A stretch of DNA of 64,000 nucleotides from the NCBI GenBank assembly GCA_036743375.1, contig DAINPP010000008.1, positions 10,463 to 74,462 of the forward strand. Reading direction: 5' to 3'. The notes beneath the pieces were generated by a model. It worked only from the letters and a program-made list of their open reading frames with translations, was not told the origin of the DNA and searched no databases. The translations under genes were made by a program, and so were the position numbers. Source of the stretch: DAINPP01 sp036743375. Its GTDB lineage: Bacteria; Thermotogota; Thermotogae; MWEM01. Shown one piece after another: positions 26,289 through 35,115 of the stretch. The number at the start of each line of letters is the position of its first letter. The first letter of the stretch is position 1.

Positions 26289-27329
26289 GTGGAGGGCATG
26301 TTAAGCAATAAAAAGACAATAACCGGAATTCTGACAGGTATAATCATCGGTTTGATTGTTCTGACTTTTTTTACAACGGGATTTGGATACAGTGAATTTG
26401 TAAGGGCTATCAGTGCCTTTTCATGGTATTATTTCATCGCCGGTCTCGGTGTTTATTCCCTTCTCTGGTTTTTTGAATCCCTCTCTTTTAAAGTTGCTAC
26501 CTCAAAGTTCAAGATGATTACTTTTAGAAACTGTTTTAAGACTTCAGTCGCCACGCAGTTTGTAAACCTTGTGACGCCGTTTATGAGTGGTGGTCAGGTG
26601 GCAACTATCTTTGTTCTGAACCGGGTCGGACTGAATCTTGAAAAATCTACTTCTGCCATGATCATAAAGTCCATGATGTTTCAGACCTTTATTACCTCCT
26701 TCGGCCTGATCAGTCTATGTACACTGTATGGCGAATTGACTCGCGCAGCGAGAATTGCCTCAATTACGGGGTTAATTCTGAATACGGTTGTGATATTTTT
26801 GATCATCATTATTGGTGTGAGAAAGACAGTGGCCAAAAAAATCATTACATTCTTCATTTTTTTGCTTGAAAAGATGAGGATTCTTAATTTGAATGAGAAA
26901 AAAAAGGATCAAATATATGATAATATAGAGGAGTTTAACGATGCCTTCAATGCTTATAGAGATGACCGGGGAAGACTTTTTAAGCTGTTTCTGATGAATG
27001 GTTGCCAGTTTGGCAGTATGAACCTCTCTTCATTGATCGTATTGAGAGGCTTCGGACTAACCTTCAGCCTGAAAAATTATTTACGGTTATTTCTGATCAG
27101 TACCTCTTCCTTTCTTGTTCCTACACCTGGAACATCCGGGGGAGCCGAAGGTTTGTATTACCTTTTTATGAATCAGAACATTCCCGATGAAAAAATTGCC
27201 GCTTCTGTTATTGTGTGGCGGTTATGTACTTATTATGTGCCTCTTATGATCACCGGTTTTTTCAGTTTTTATTTTCTTGCAAGATCATCGGGAGGGAAAA
27301 AAGATGAAATAGAACGGGAGAAAAGATGA
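26289..27329 (+). CDS. UPF0104/LPG-synthase-like integral membrane flippase family protein
   Basis: About 346 residues with seven or eight membrane segments. Family signatures of the lysylphosphatidylglycerol synthase transmembrane domain (YbhN/AglD-like) are visible: NLVTPFMSGGQVATIFVLNRVG in the N-terminal half, and FLVPTPGTSGGAEGLYYLFM with VWRLCTYYVPL near the end. Members are thought to move lipids or glycolipids between membrane leaflets. There is no aminoacyltransferase domain. The start is uncertain: GTG 26289 has AAGGGAAGTGA four bases upstream, while ATG 26298 has GGAGG almost touching it. The frame overlaps the next MFS gene by four bases. Confidence 0.72.
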   Translation: MEGMLSNKKTITGILTGIIIGLIVLTFFTTGFGYSEFVRAISAFSWYYFIAGLGVYSLLWFFESLSFKVATSKFKMITFRNCFKTSVATQFVNLVTPFMSGGQVATIFVLNRVGLNLEKSTSAMIIKSMMFQTFITSFGLISLCTLYGELTRAARIASITGLILNTVVIFLIIIIGVRKTVAKKIITFFIFLLEKMRILNLNEKKKDQIYDNIEEFNDAFNAYRDDRGRLFKLFLMNGCQFGSMNLSSLIVLRGFGLTFSLKNYLRLFLISTSSFLVPTPGTSGGAEGLYYLFMNQNIPDEKIAASVIVWRLCTYYVPLMITGFFSFYFLARSSGGKKDEIEREKR

Positions 27330-28504
27330 ATGAATTGACTTGTTACAAGGGACTTGGCTTCAACTCTTATATCATCAGAGGGGCAATCGCAACCTATATA
27401 TCGGCTGTGATGCCAATCATCAGCGAATCGTTATCGCTTACTTATACGCAGGTGGGGTTGATCTTTGCGGGAAACTCCGTCGGTATCCTGATCGGTGCCG
27501 TGATCATGGGAATGCTGATCGATCATTTCGGCACGAAAAAACCACTTCTGCTTGCTTTTGGTGCATTTCCGGCTGGGGTAATCCTTTTTGTTCTCGCAAA
27601 GAATGTATCGCTTTTCTTCATCGCCAATGTGATCATAGGTCTTTCCACGACGGCTATGGAGGTAGGCATTGCACCCATCAGCCGGATGTTTAAAGGTGGG
27701 AGCGGGAAAATTCTGAATCTGATCCACGCCTTTTACGCCCTTGGCTCCATGATCAGTCCGCTTGCGGCTTCATTTCTGATATCGAGAAACCTGCCTTTTG
27801 CAGCCTTTTTCTTTGTCATCGCCGGGTATACCTGTATTCCGCTTTATTTTTCTAACCGGTTGAGTATACATATCGAACCGGTTCAGAAAACAGAACGTGG
27901 GGATCAGAAGGATTATCTGTCATCGCTTCTGAGAAATAAATTTTTCTGGTTCATCCTCTTTGCACAATTCTTCTATGTGGCTTCTGAAGGAGGCGTTTTC
28001 TCATGGGCGCCGATTTATTCAACGGATTATCTCAAAAATACAGCGGAACTCTCCAGTCTGTTACCTTCTACGTTCTGGGTCGGATTGCTGGTGGGAAGAC
28101 TGCTGTCATCGAGATTTGTCGATAAAGTAGGGCATCTCAGGTGGCTTGTTCTGATAACCGCTATCGGATTGCCGATCACCTTTCTGGCACAGATGTCGCC
28201 TTCACCCTTCATGTTTCTAACGATATTGACGGTTTTATCCGGTTTGATGCATGCTTCGGTCACACCGACGCTTCAATCGCTGCTTGTTGAAACCGTGAAT
28301 AAGGGACTTGGCTTTGCCCTGTCTCTTTTCAGTGTGGCTTCCTCGTTTGGTTATATGCTTTCCAGCTTTGTCATAGGAAATGTCAGTACCTCTGTTGGTA
28401 TAAAATGGGGCTATTTTATACCGTTTCTGTTTTTTAGTGGTATATTTGTCATGATCATGCTTTTTGTGATCTTTCAGAAGAGAGAAGACAAGGTACGGAT
28501 GTAA
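27326..28504 (+). CDS. MFS transporter, first tandem copy
   Basis: 392 residues with twelve hydrophobic segments. The motif after helix 2 reads GMLIDHFGTKKPLL, the major facilitator GxxxDrxGrkxxl loop. HAFYALGSMISPL and KFFWFILFAQFFYVASEGGVFSW resemble the sugar-type branch (FucP/YfkF-like). It overlaps the flippase-like gene by four bases and is followed after 58 bp by a close paralogue. The two proteins agree over most of their length (identical stretches such as QVGLIFAGNS, GTKKPLL, AGYTCIPLYFS). The transported compound is unknown. Confidence 0.8.
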   Translation: MNELTCYKGLGFNSYIIRGAIATYISAVMPIISESLSLTYTQVGLIFAGNSVGILIGAVIMGMLIDHFGTKKPLLLAFGAFPAGVILFVLAKNVSLFFIANVIIGLSTTAMEVGIAPISRMFKGGSGKILNLIHAFYALGSMISPLAASFLISRNLPFAAFFFVIAGYTCIPLYFSNRLSIHIEPVQKTERGDQKDYLSSLLRNKFFWFILFAQFFYVASEGGVFSWAPIYSTDYLKNTAELSSLLPSTFWVGLLVGRLLSSRFVDKVGHLRWLVLITAIGLPITFLAQMSPSPFMFLTILTVLSGLMHASVTPTLQSLLVETVNKGLGFALSLFSVASSFGYMLSSFVIGNVSTSVGIKWGYFIPFLFFSGIFVMIMLFVIFQKREDKVRM

Positions 28505-28562
28505 AAAAAAGAGCGGTTGTGTTTAAACCGACGAAAACAGTTTTTCCGTTGGGGATGATAGA

Positions 28563-29735
28563 GTGAAAGAATTGAAAGTGTATAAAGGACTGGGGTATAA
28601 CGCCTTCCTGATCATGGGGGCTATCTCGACTTATATATCCGCTGTTATGCCGCTTATCAGCGACTCATTGTCACTTTCCTATGAGCAGGTGGGGTTGATC
28701 TTTGCGGGAAATTCCATCGGATTTCTGATCGGTGCGCTTTTCATCGGTACGCTGATCGACTATATCGGTACAAAAAAGCCGCTTCTTATCTCTTGTCTGA
28801 CATTCCCTCTCGGGGTTGTTCTCTTTGCGCTTGCAAAGACTGAGGGGATGCTGATAGCCGGAAATATCATCATCGGATTCGGTGTTTCTTCCCTGGAGAT
28901 TGCCATTCCACCAATCAGCAGTAAGTTCAGAGGTGAAAGCGGAAAGCTGCTGAATCTGATTCACGCCTTCTTTGCCCTTGGCTCCATGATCAGTCCGTTG
29001 ATTGCATCCTTTTTTATCTCAAGAGAGCTTCCCTATATTGCTTTCTTCTTTGTGATTGCCGGATATACCTGTATTCCACTTTATTTTTCCGGTAAGTTGA
29101 CGATTCACATACAGCCCGCAAAGAAATCCGAACAGACAAATCAGAAGATCTATGCCGTCAATATCCTGAAGAACAAATATTTCTGGATCATATTTGCAGC
29201 GATATTTTTCTACGTCGGTTCAGAGATCGGTGTGTTCTCGTGGGCACCGCTTTATTCAACGGATTATCTTAACAATAGTGAGGAGATATCCAGTCTGCTG
29301 CCATCCATCTTCTGGATGGGGCTGCTCGCGGGAAGATTTTTATCCGCAAGATTCGTGGATAAGGTAGGTCATTTGAAATGGCTGATGCTTGTAACGATTG
29401 TCGGCCTGCCGATCACTTTTCTTTCACAGATGCCTCCGTCGCTTTTCTGGCTGATGTCAATATTCATGTGTCTTTCCGGATTAATACATTCTTCGATCTT
29501 TCCGACACTTCAATCCCTGCTGGTAGAAACGATACACGAAGGGCTTGGCTTTGCACTTTCCCTGTTTACCGTTGCCGCTTCCCTTGGAAGTCTTTTTGCC
29601 GGCTTTATCATCGGAAGAATCAGTAATGGTCTGGGAATACAATGGGGATATTTTACACCGTTTATCATGTTCTGTGGCGTGTTTCTCATGATCATGCTTT
29701 TTGCACTGAGTTACAGAAAATCCGTGAAAGAATGA
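28563..29735 (+). CDS. MFS transporter, second tandem copy
   Basis: 390 residues with the same twelve-helix plan as the preceding gene. Long identical blocks occur at protein and DNA level (for example the stretch around AGGTGGGGTTGATC at 27450 and 28686), so this is a tandem duplication that has since diverged. The start is a GTG at 28563 with GGGGATGAT upstream. Differences concentrate in the helix 3-4 region (LSTTAMEVGIAPIS versus FGVSSLEIAIPPIS) and in the central loop, which could alter specificity. Confidence 0.8.
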   Translation: MKELKVYKGLGYNAFLIMGAISTYISAVMPLISDSLSLSYEQVGLIFAGNSIGFLIGALFIGTLIDYIGTKKPLLISCLTFPLGVVLFALAKTEGMLIAGNIIIGFGVSSLEIAIPPISSKFRGESGKLLNLIHAFFALGSMISPLIASFFISRELPYIAFFFVIAGYTCIPLYFSGKLTIHIQPAKKSEQTNQKIYAVNILKNKYFWIIFAAIFFYVGSEIGVFSWAPLYSTDYLNNSEEISSLLPSIFWMGLLAGRFLSARFVDKVGHLKWLMLVTIVGLPITFLSQMPPSLFWLMSIFMCLSGLIHSSIFPTLQSLLVETIHEGLGFALSLFTVAASLGSLFAGFIIGRISNGLGIQWGYFTPFIMFCGVFLMIMLFALSYRKSVKE

Positions 29736-29816
29736 TTTCCTGACCTGGTACAGTTTTCCCGGAATTTTACGGGTTAAATAAAAAATATTCACCGATTTGG
29801 AGATATTTTCGAAGAC

Positions 29817-29833
29817 GGTGAAATTTCTTCACC
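29817..29833. promoter_or_regulatory. Palindrome upstream of the htrA-type gene
   Basis: GGTGAA-N5-TTCACC, a perfect 6-bp inverted repeat, lies 21 bp before a TATAAT at 29855-29860. No good -35 box is seen, so a bound activator or repressor is plausible. It does not match the CIRCE sequence. Confidence 0.45.
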
Positions 29834-29944
29834 TTCTCCTCACAATCGGATGCCTATAATAAAACGGAAGTCAAAATAAACAGATTGATTGAACTGGTCA
29901 GCGCTGATTATAGATTGTTTAACCATGATTTAGGAGGTTTTAAG

Positions 29945-31363
29945 ATGAAAAGGATTTTTTTATTTCTTTTAGTCGTATTTTCTCTGAGCATCGTAACGTT
30001 TGGGTATGTTAATCCGGGATATCAGAACCCGATCATCAACGTCATTAACGAGACCGCAGATTCTGTTGTGAAAATCGATGTGGAGAAAACGGTAACGACT
30101 ACTGTTGATCCGTTTTTTGAAGAATTCTTCGGTCGTTTTTTCGGTGACAGTGAGACGCCGTTCAATGGTGAGCAAACGCAGCAATCCATTGGCTCCGGTT
30201 TTCTGTTTGATGGGGACGGCCATATTCTGACAAACGAACATGTGGTGCATAACGCGGAGAGTATAAGAGTTACCTTGTTTGATGGCCGTCAGTTTGATGC
30301 ACAGTATATCGGTGGAGACAGTGAGATGGATATAGCCATCATAAAACTGACAGATGTTGACAAGGATGAATTACCCTATCTTGAATTTGGGGATTCGGAC
30401 ACCCTTCAGATAGGACAGTATGCCATTGCGATCGGTAATCCACTCGGCTTTCAGCATACGGTTACGACGGGAGTTGTCAGTGCAACGGGCAGACAGATCA
30501 CAAAACCGGATGGCGATGGATACTATGACAATTTGATCCAGACGGACGCGGCAATCAATCCGGGAAACAGCGGAGGACCGCTTCTCGATATACACGGTGA
30601 GGTCATCGGAATCAACACGGCCATAGTCAATCCGACGGAGGGAACCAATCTCGGTTTTGCCATTCCGATCAACGATGTGAATCTATTTATCGATGATCTT
30701 ATCAAATTCGGTAAATTGCAGAAACCTCAGATTGGTGTAAAAATAATGAATATTACGGAAGATACGATGAACGCGTTATCGCTTGAATCCGAGAACGGTG
30801 CGATAATTGTGGAAATCATGACTGATTCGCCGGCTGAAAAAGCGGGATTGAAACCACAGGATATCGTAATAGCGTTTGACGGAATCGAAATTAAGAATAA
30901 AGAGCAGCTTGCAAGTCTGATCAGAAAGCAGGATGTTGGAACCGTTAAACAGATGAAGATAGACAGGAACGGAGAGATTCTGACTTTGGATGTGGAGATG
31001 AAAGCTGCGGCTGAGGAAGAACAGTCCGCTGTTGTGGAAGTTCAGAAGACCGTCACCGATGAAAAGACGACCGTTTCAGAGTTGCTTGGACTTACGGTAA
31101 CGGAACTGACGTCTGAACAGAAAAAGGCGTATCAACTGCCTGAAAACTTTAAAGGGGTCCTGATCACCGAAGTCGATCAGAAGAGCCAGGCTTACAGAAT
31201 GGGACTCAGAATGGGTGCTGTTCTTCAGTCCATCAACAGAAAGACAGTTGATTCAACCGATACCTTTGATAAACTAACATCAGGTCTTGAGTCGGGAAAT
31301 TATGTGGCATTGTACGTTTATATAGAGGGAAACGGGTCTTATATGTTGTCCTATCAGCTGTAA
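29945..31363 (+). CDS. HtrA/DegP-like serine protease with two PDZ domains
   Basis: About 472 residues from the ATG at 29945, which follows TAGGAGGTTTT. The longer frame has no ribosome site. The signal peptide ends near SIVTFG. The trypsin-like domain has the triad His99 (TNEHVV), Asp129 (SEMDIAII) and Ser209 (NPGNSGGPL). The first PDZ domain (residues about 245-335, with SPAEKAGLKPQDIVIAFDG) and the second PDZ (about 370-470, SQAYRMGLRMGAVL) are linked by a charged Glu/Lys/Thr-rich hinge. The class degrades or refolds misfolded envelope proteins. It is a single-gene unit with a strong terminator, probably stress-regulated through the palindrome upstream. Confidence 0.9.
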   Translation: MKRIFLFLLVVFSLSIVTFGYVNPGYQNPIINVINETADSVVKIDVEKTVTTTVDPFFEEFFGRFFGDSETPFNGEQTQQSIGSGFLFDGDGHILTNEHVVHNAESIRVTLFDGRQFDAQYIGGDSEMDIAIIKLTDVDKDELPYLEFGDSDTLQIGQYAIAIGNPLGFQHTVTTGVVSATGRQITKPDGDGYYDNLIQTDAAINPGNSGGPLLDIHGEVIGINTAIVNPTEGTNLGFAIPINDVNLFIDDLIKFGKLQKPQIGVKIMNITEDTMNALSLESENGAIIVEIMTDSPAEKAGLKPQDIVIAFDGIEIKNKEQLASLIRKQDVGTVKQMKIDRNGEILTLDVEMKAAAEEEQSAVVEVQKTVTDEKTTVSELLGLTVTELTSEQKKAYQLPENFKGVLITEVDQKSQAYRMGLRMGAVLQSINRKTVDSTDTFDKLTSGLESGNYVALYVYIEGNGSYMLSYQL

Positions 31364-31401
31364 GACAGACAAATCCCCTTCAAGCGATAAACGATTCAAA
31401 A

Positions 31402-31449
31402 GAAACCGGTAACTTGTAGAGAAATACGAGTTGCCGGTTTCTTTTTTTC
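31402..31449 (+). terminator. Intrinsic terminator after the htrA-type gene
   Basis: GAAACCGGTAACT pairs with AGTTGCCGGTTTC (one mismatch) around a 13-nt loop, followed by seven Ts. Confidence 0.88.
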
Positions 31450-31475
31450 CACAGTTTTTCTTAAACTGTGGAAAA
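31445..31475. repeat. Perfect 13-bp inverted repeat between terminator and adhE promoter
   Basis: TTTTCCACAGTTT, a 5-nt spacer, then AAACTGTGGAAAA, with all 13 pairs matching. It overlaps the T-run of the terminator and ends 21 bp before the adhE -35 box. It could be a second terminator hairpin or a protein-binding palindrome. Confidence 0.65.
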
Positions 31476-31496
31476 TATATTTTTTACTTTCATGTG

Positions 31497-31552
31497 TTGA
31501 CAAAAAATGGATATATGTTATAATCCAGTTGTGATAGAGAAAAACTTCACAA
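31497..31552 (+). promoter_or_regulatory. adhE operon promoter with Rex-like half-sites
   Basis: A consensus TTGACA (31497-31502) and TATAAT (31519-31524) are 16 bp apart. Immediately downstream, TTGTGA (31529-31534) faces TCACAA (31547-31552). These are the half-sites of Rex and CRP-type operators, but they are 12 bp apart here instead of the usual 6. A bound repressor would cover the transcript start. The 371-bp gap before adhE otherwise holds the htrA terminator, the 13-bp inverted repeat and the second operator site. Confidence 0.68.
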
Positions 31553-31594
31553 AAGGATATGGATGAAAGAGGTCATATTTATTTTTAAGTTATA

Positions 31595-31612
31595 TAGTGA
31601 AAAATATCACAA
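31595..31612. promoter_or_regulatory. Candidate Rex operator in the adhE leader
   Basis: TAGTGA-N6-TCACAA, an 18-bp palindrome with one mismatch to the Rex consensus as I recall it (TTGTGA-N6-TCACAA). The rex gene itself is at 52636-53289. It lies about 125 bp before the adhE start, so it could act as a roadblock or serve a second promoter. Confidence 0.6.
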
Positions 31613-31735
31613 TTCTTAATATTTCTTTTTAGATGGGATGTTTATCACAAGATTCGTGAAGGTTTTTTTAAGGATGTCAGAAAATTATGAGACTCAAACA
31701 AGTGAAATAATTCACTTATATAAGGAGGAATTTAC

Positions 31736-34324
31736 ATGTTAAAACGAATAAGTACGATTGAAGATCTGGATCTTTTTTTAAGTAATGCAAGACGTGCACA
31801 AAGTGACTATGCGACTTATTCACAGGAAAAAGTGGATGAGATCTTCAGAAGGGCTTCCATGTCGGCAAATTCCTATCGAATATGGCTGGCCAAGGAAGCG
31901 GTAAACGAAACGGGCATGGGAATTGTGGAAGACAAAGTAATCAAAAATCATTTTTCTGCGGAATATATATACAACAGTTATAAAGACACGAAGACATGCG
32001 GCATTATCGAGGAAGATGATGTGGCGGGTATCACAAAGGTAGCAGAACCCATCGGTATCATTGCCGGTGTCGTTCCGACAACCAACCCGACCTCAACAAC
32101 CATTTTTAAGGCTTTGCTGGCCTTGAAGACGAGAAATGCCATCATCTTTTCCCCACATCCGAGGGCAAAGAAATGTACGGCAGCGGCGGCCAGAATCATC
32201 AGTGAGGCTGCAGTGGCTGCGGGTGCACCGGAAGGGATTGTCGGATGTATTTCCGATCCGAGCATAGAATTAACCAATTATCTGATGAAACATCCGGAGA
32301 TTAACCTGATCCTTGCGACGGGAGGCCCGGGAATGGTCAAGGCGGCTTATTCCTCCGGAAAACCTGCGATAGGTGTTGGAGCGGGGAATACACCGGCGTT
32401 GATAGATGAAACGGCCGATATTCTGATGGCAGCCAATTCCATCTTGATGAGTAAAACGTTTGATAACGGGGTTATATGTGCCTCCGAACAGTCCATCATC
32501 GTTGTGGAGGAAGTGTATGAAACGGTAAAGGCCGAACTGAAAAAGAGAGGGGCTTATGTCCTTTCCGGGGAAGAAAAGGCGCAAGTTGGTGAAAATCTTG
32601 TGAAAAACGGCGCCATAAATGCGGCGATTGTTGGGCAGAGCGCCTTCAGAATAGCGGCGATGTCCGGTGTACAGGTTCCCGAAGATGCACAGGTGCTGAT
32701 CGCCGAGTGTACGGAAGTAGGAGAAAGCGAACCGTTTTCCCGTGAAAAACTCTCACCTACCCTTGCCATGTACATGGCCAAAGATTTTGACGAGGGTCTG
32801 AAAAGAGCCGTATCGCTCGTTAAATTTGGCGGAATGGGTCATACGTCGGTTCTCTACACGAATCCGGAGAATACGGACAGGATAAACCAATATGGGGCGG
32901 CAATGAAAACGGGAAGAATTCTGGTGAACATGCCGGCCTCACAGGGTGCCATAGGAGATCTTTACAATTTCAGACTCGAACCGTCACTCACACTTGGTTG
33001 CGGTTCCTGGGGGGGAAACTCTGTCAGTGAAAACGTGGGGGTAAAACATCTGATGAATATAAAAACAGTTGCAAAAAGACAGGAAAATATGCTCTGGTTC
33101 AGGGTACCACCGAAGATATATCTGAAGCCCGGTGCACTTGAAGTGGCACTCAAGGAATTAAACGACAAGAGAAGGGCCTTCGTCGTGACGGATGCCTACC
33201 TGTTCCAGAATGGTTATGCGGACAGAATAGTGGAAACGATGAAGTCAATGAATATAGAAACAGAGGTGTTCTACGAAGTCGAACCGGATCCGACCACAAA
33301 AACGGTTCACAAGGGTCTTGAAATGATGAACGCCTTCAAACCGGATGTCATCATCGCGCTCGGAGGCGGATCGCCGATGGATGCCGCGAAGATCATGTGG
33401 CTCATGTATGAACACAGCGAGGTGAAATTTGAAGTCCTTGCACAGCGTTTCATGGATATCAGAAAGAGGATCTTCAAGTTTCCCGAACTTGGAAAGAAGG
33501 CGACGATGGTCTGCGTTCCGACCACATCGGGAACCGGTTCTGAAGTCACACCGTTTGCCGTGGTAACGGATGAAAAGACGGGAGTCAAATATCCAATCGC
33601 CGACTATGAACTGACACCGGATATGGCAATCGTAGATCCCGATCTCGTCATGAACATGCCAAAGGGACTGACGGCCAATTCAGGTATAGATGCACTGGTT
33701 CATGCGATCGAGGCTTATGTTTCCGTTCTCGCAACAGACTTTACCTACGGGCATTCCCTCCAGGCAATCAACCTCATCTTTAATTATCTGCCAAGGGCCT
33801 ATAAAGACGGCAGTGACAGAAGGGCGAGGGAAAAAGTACACTTTGCCTCAACCATCGCCGGTATGGCCTTCGGGAATGCGTTCCTCGGAATCTGCCATTC
33901 GATGGCTCACAAACTTGGTTCCATGTTCCACGTTCCACATGGGTTGGCCAATGCTTTGCTGATCAGTCAGGTGATCAAGTATAACTCAATGGAGGCTCCG
34001 AGAAAGCAGACACCGTTCCCACAGTACAAGTATCCACATGCAGCCTTGAGGTATGGCAGAATTGCAGACCATTTGAATCTCGGTGGCACTAATGATGATG
34101 AAAAGGTAGACAAACTGATAGAAGCCGTCGAAGCATTGAAAAAAGAACTGAAAATCCCGAATTCGATTAAGGAACTCGGAATCAGTGAAGAGGATTTCTA
34201 CTCCAGACTCGATGAAATGTCAGAACTGGCGTTCGATGACCAGTGTACGACGGCAAATCCAAGATATCCCCTTATCAGCGAAATAAAGGAATTGTACATA
34301 AAAGCTTATGAAGGAACATTATAA
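31736..34324 (+). CDS. adhE: Bifunctional acetaldehyde/alcohol dehydrogenase
   Basis: 862 residues, the normal AdhE size. The N-terminal half is a CoA-acylating aldehyde dehydrogenase with catalytic Cys248 (DNGVICASEQS) and the NAD loop IGVGAGNTP. The C-terminal half is an iron alcohol dehydrogenase with ALGGGSPMDAAK, PTTSGTGSEVTPF, and iron ligands in IDALVHAIEAYV and GICHSMAHKLG plus PHGLANA. It reduces acetyl-CoA to ethanol with two NADH and normally assembles into spirosomes. The ATG follows AAGGAGGAA. It is the first gene of an operon that continues after 14 bp into redox-sensor genes. The Rex-like sites upstream fit control by the NADH/NAD ratio. Confidence 0.95.
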   Translation: MLKRISTIEDLDLFLSNARRAQSDYATYSQEKVDEIFRRASMSANSYRIWLAKEAVNETGMGIVEDKVIKNHFSAEYIYNSYKDTKTCGIIEEDDVAGITKVAEPIGIIAGVVPTTNPTSTTIFKALLALKTRNAIIFSPHPRAKKCTAAAARIISEAAVAAGAPEGIVGCISDPSIELTNYLMKHPEINLILATGGPGMVKAAYSSGKPAIGVGAGNTPALIDETADILMAANSILMSKTFDNGVICASEQSIIVVEEVYETVKAELKKRGAYVLSGEEKAQVGENLVKNGAINAAIVGQSAFRIAAMSGVQVPEDAQVLIAECTEVGESEPFSREKLSPTLAMYMAKDFDEGLKRAVSLVKFGGMGHTSVLYTNPENTDRINQYGAAMKTGRILVNMPASQGAIGDLYNFRLEPSLTLGCGSWGGNSVSENVGVKHLMNIKTVAKRQENMLWFRVPPKIYLKPGALEVALKELNDKRRAFVVTDAYLFQNGYADRIVETMKSMNIETEVFYEVEPDPTTKTVHKGLEMMNAFKPDVIIALGGGSPMDAAKIMWLMYEHSEVKFEVLAQRFMDIRKRIFKFPELGKKATMVCVPTTSGTGSEVTPFAVVTDEKTGVKYPIADYELTPDMAIVDPDLVMNMPKGLTANSGIDALVHAIEAYVSVLATDFTYGHSLQAINLIFNYLPRAYKDGSDRRAREKVHFASTIAGMAFGNAFLGICHSMAHKLGSMFHVPHGLANALLISQVIKYNSMEAPRKQTPFPQYKYPHAALRYGRIADHLNLGGTNDDEKVDKLIEAVEALKKELKIPNSIKELGISEEDFYSRLDEMSELAFDDQCTTANPRYPLISEIKELYIKAYEGTL

Positions 34325-34338
34325 AAGGAGCTGAGCAT

Positions 34339-34599
34339 ATGAAAGATATCTATGTCTGCATGGGAAGTGCCTGTTATCTGAAGGGATCCAGCCAGGTAGT
34401 GGACACGCTGAAAAAAGAGATCGAACGTGAGAATCTTGAAGCCAGGATACATCTGAAGGGATCTTTCTGTATAGGCCCCTGTAACAAGGGTGTAGTCATA
34501 AAGATCGATGATGAGGTTTTCTGTCAATTCAGTCCGGAAAATGTGGTATCGAGATTTCATAAAGAGATAATTCCGTATATCAATTCGCTTGAAGAGTAA
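34339..34599 (+). CDS. [2Fe-2S] thioredoxin-like ferredoxin, first copy
   Basis: 86 residues. Four cysteines occur in the pattern C-x4-C (CMGSACYL) and C-x3-C (FCIGPC), the [2Fe-2S] ligand set of the NuoE/HydC C-terminal domain, here as a free protein. GSFCIGPCNKGVVIKID also matches the C-terminal domain of HydA in this window. It probably shuttles electrons to or from the hydrogenase-like protein of the same operon. It lies 14 bp after adhE and 9 bp before the PAS gene. Confidence 0.85.
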   Translation: MKDIYVCMGSACYLKGSSQVVDTLKKEIERENLEARIHLKGSFCIGPCNKGVVIKIDDEVFCQFSPENVVSRFHKEIIPYINSLEE

Positions 34600-34608
34600 G
34601 GTGATTGG

Positions 34609-35109
34609 ATGCCAAAAAATATCTGGGAAGAAATATGGGAATCGGATCCGAACGGGTTGATGGTAGTAGATAAAGAGATGAAGATTCAGGCGGTAAACAA
34701 TTCATTCCTGAAGATATTCAGGCTTGAGGGAACGGATGTTCTCGGAAGATCCGCATTGGAGTTCTTTGATAACCTCGATGATCTCTATGAGGTTAAAAAT
34801 GATTATCTGCAGGTGATCAGAAGAATACACGATTATCCCGAACTGGAAATCAGAACCTCAGAAGTCTGTTATTCGGTCGATGATGGAACGCTCATAGCAA
34901 AGGTCTTTAACGATATTTCACTGCAGCAGAAGAAAGAGAAGGAATTGAACGCGTTAAAATACAAAGTCATAGATGAAGTGAACAAGATTGCGGAAAAACA
35001 GATGAAGATCGTACAGGAAATAGCTTCCATCCTGGGAGAAACGACAGCAGAAACCAAAGCAAGCCTCTTCAAACTGGTTAATACCTTTAAAGAAGAAGAG
35101 CAGAGGTGA
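34609..35109 (+). CDS. Free-standing PAS-domain sensor protein
   Basis: 166 residues. Residues 5-105 form a PAS domain (ESDPNGLMVVDKEMKIQAVNNSFLKIFRLEG, the typical first strands). The C-terminal 55 residues are a helical tail with the motif LGETTAETKASL. The same order, PAS then a tail with LGKSTAESEALV, forms the C-terminus of the HydS protein at 46208-47938. This gene therefore looks like the split-off sensory part of a HydS-type hydrogenase. No kinase or output domain is present. The PAS core may bind a cofactor or mediate contact with the phosphatase encoded next. Confidence 0.83.
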   Translation: MPKNIWEEIWESDPNGLMVVDKEMKIQAVNNSFLKIFRLEGTDVLGRSALEFFDNLDDLYEVKNDYLQVIRRIHDYPELEIRTSEVCYSVDDGTLIAKVFNDISLQQKKEKELNALKYKVIDEVNKIAEKQMKIVQEIASILGETTAETKASLFKLVNTFKEEEQR

Positions 35110-35115
35110 TGAGTT

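Noticed and set aside
29817..29833. CIRCE/HrcA operator before the htrA-type gene
   Set aside because: The palindrome does not contain the TTAGCACTC arms of CIRCE, so only an unnamed operator is proposed.
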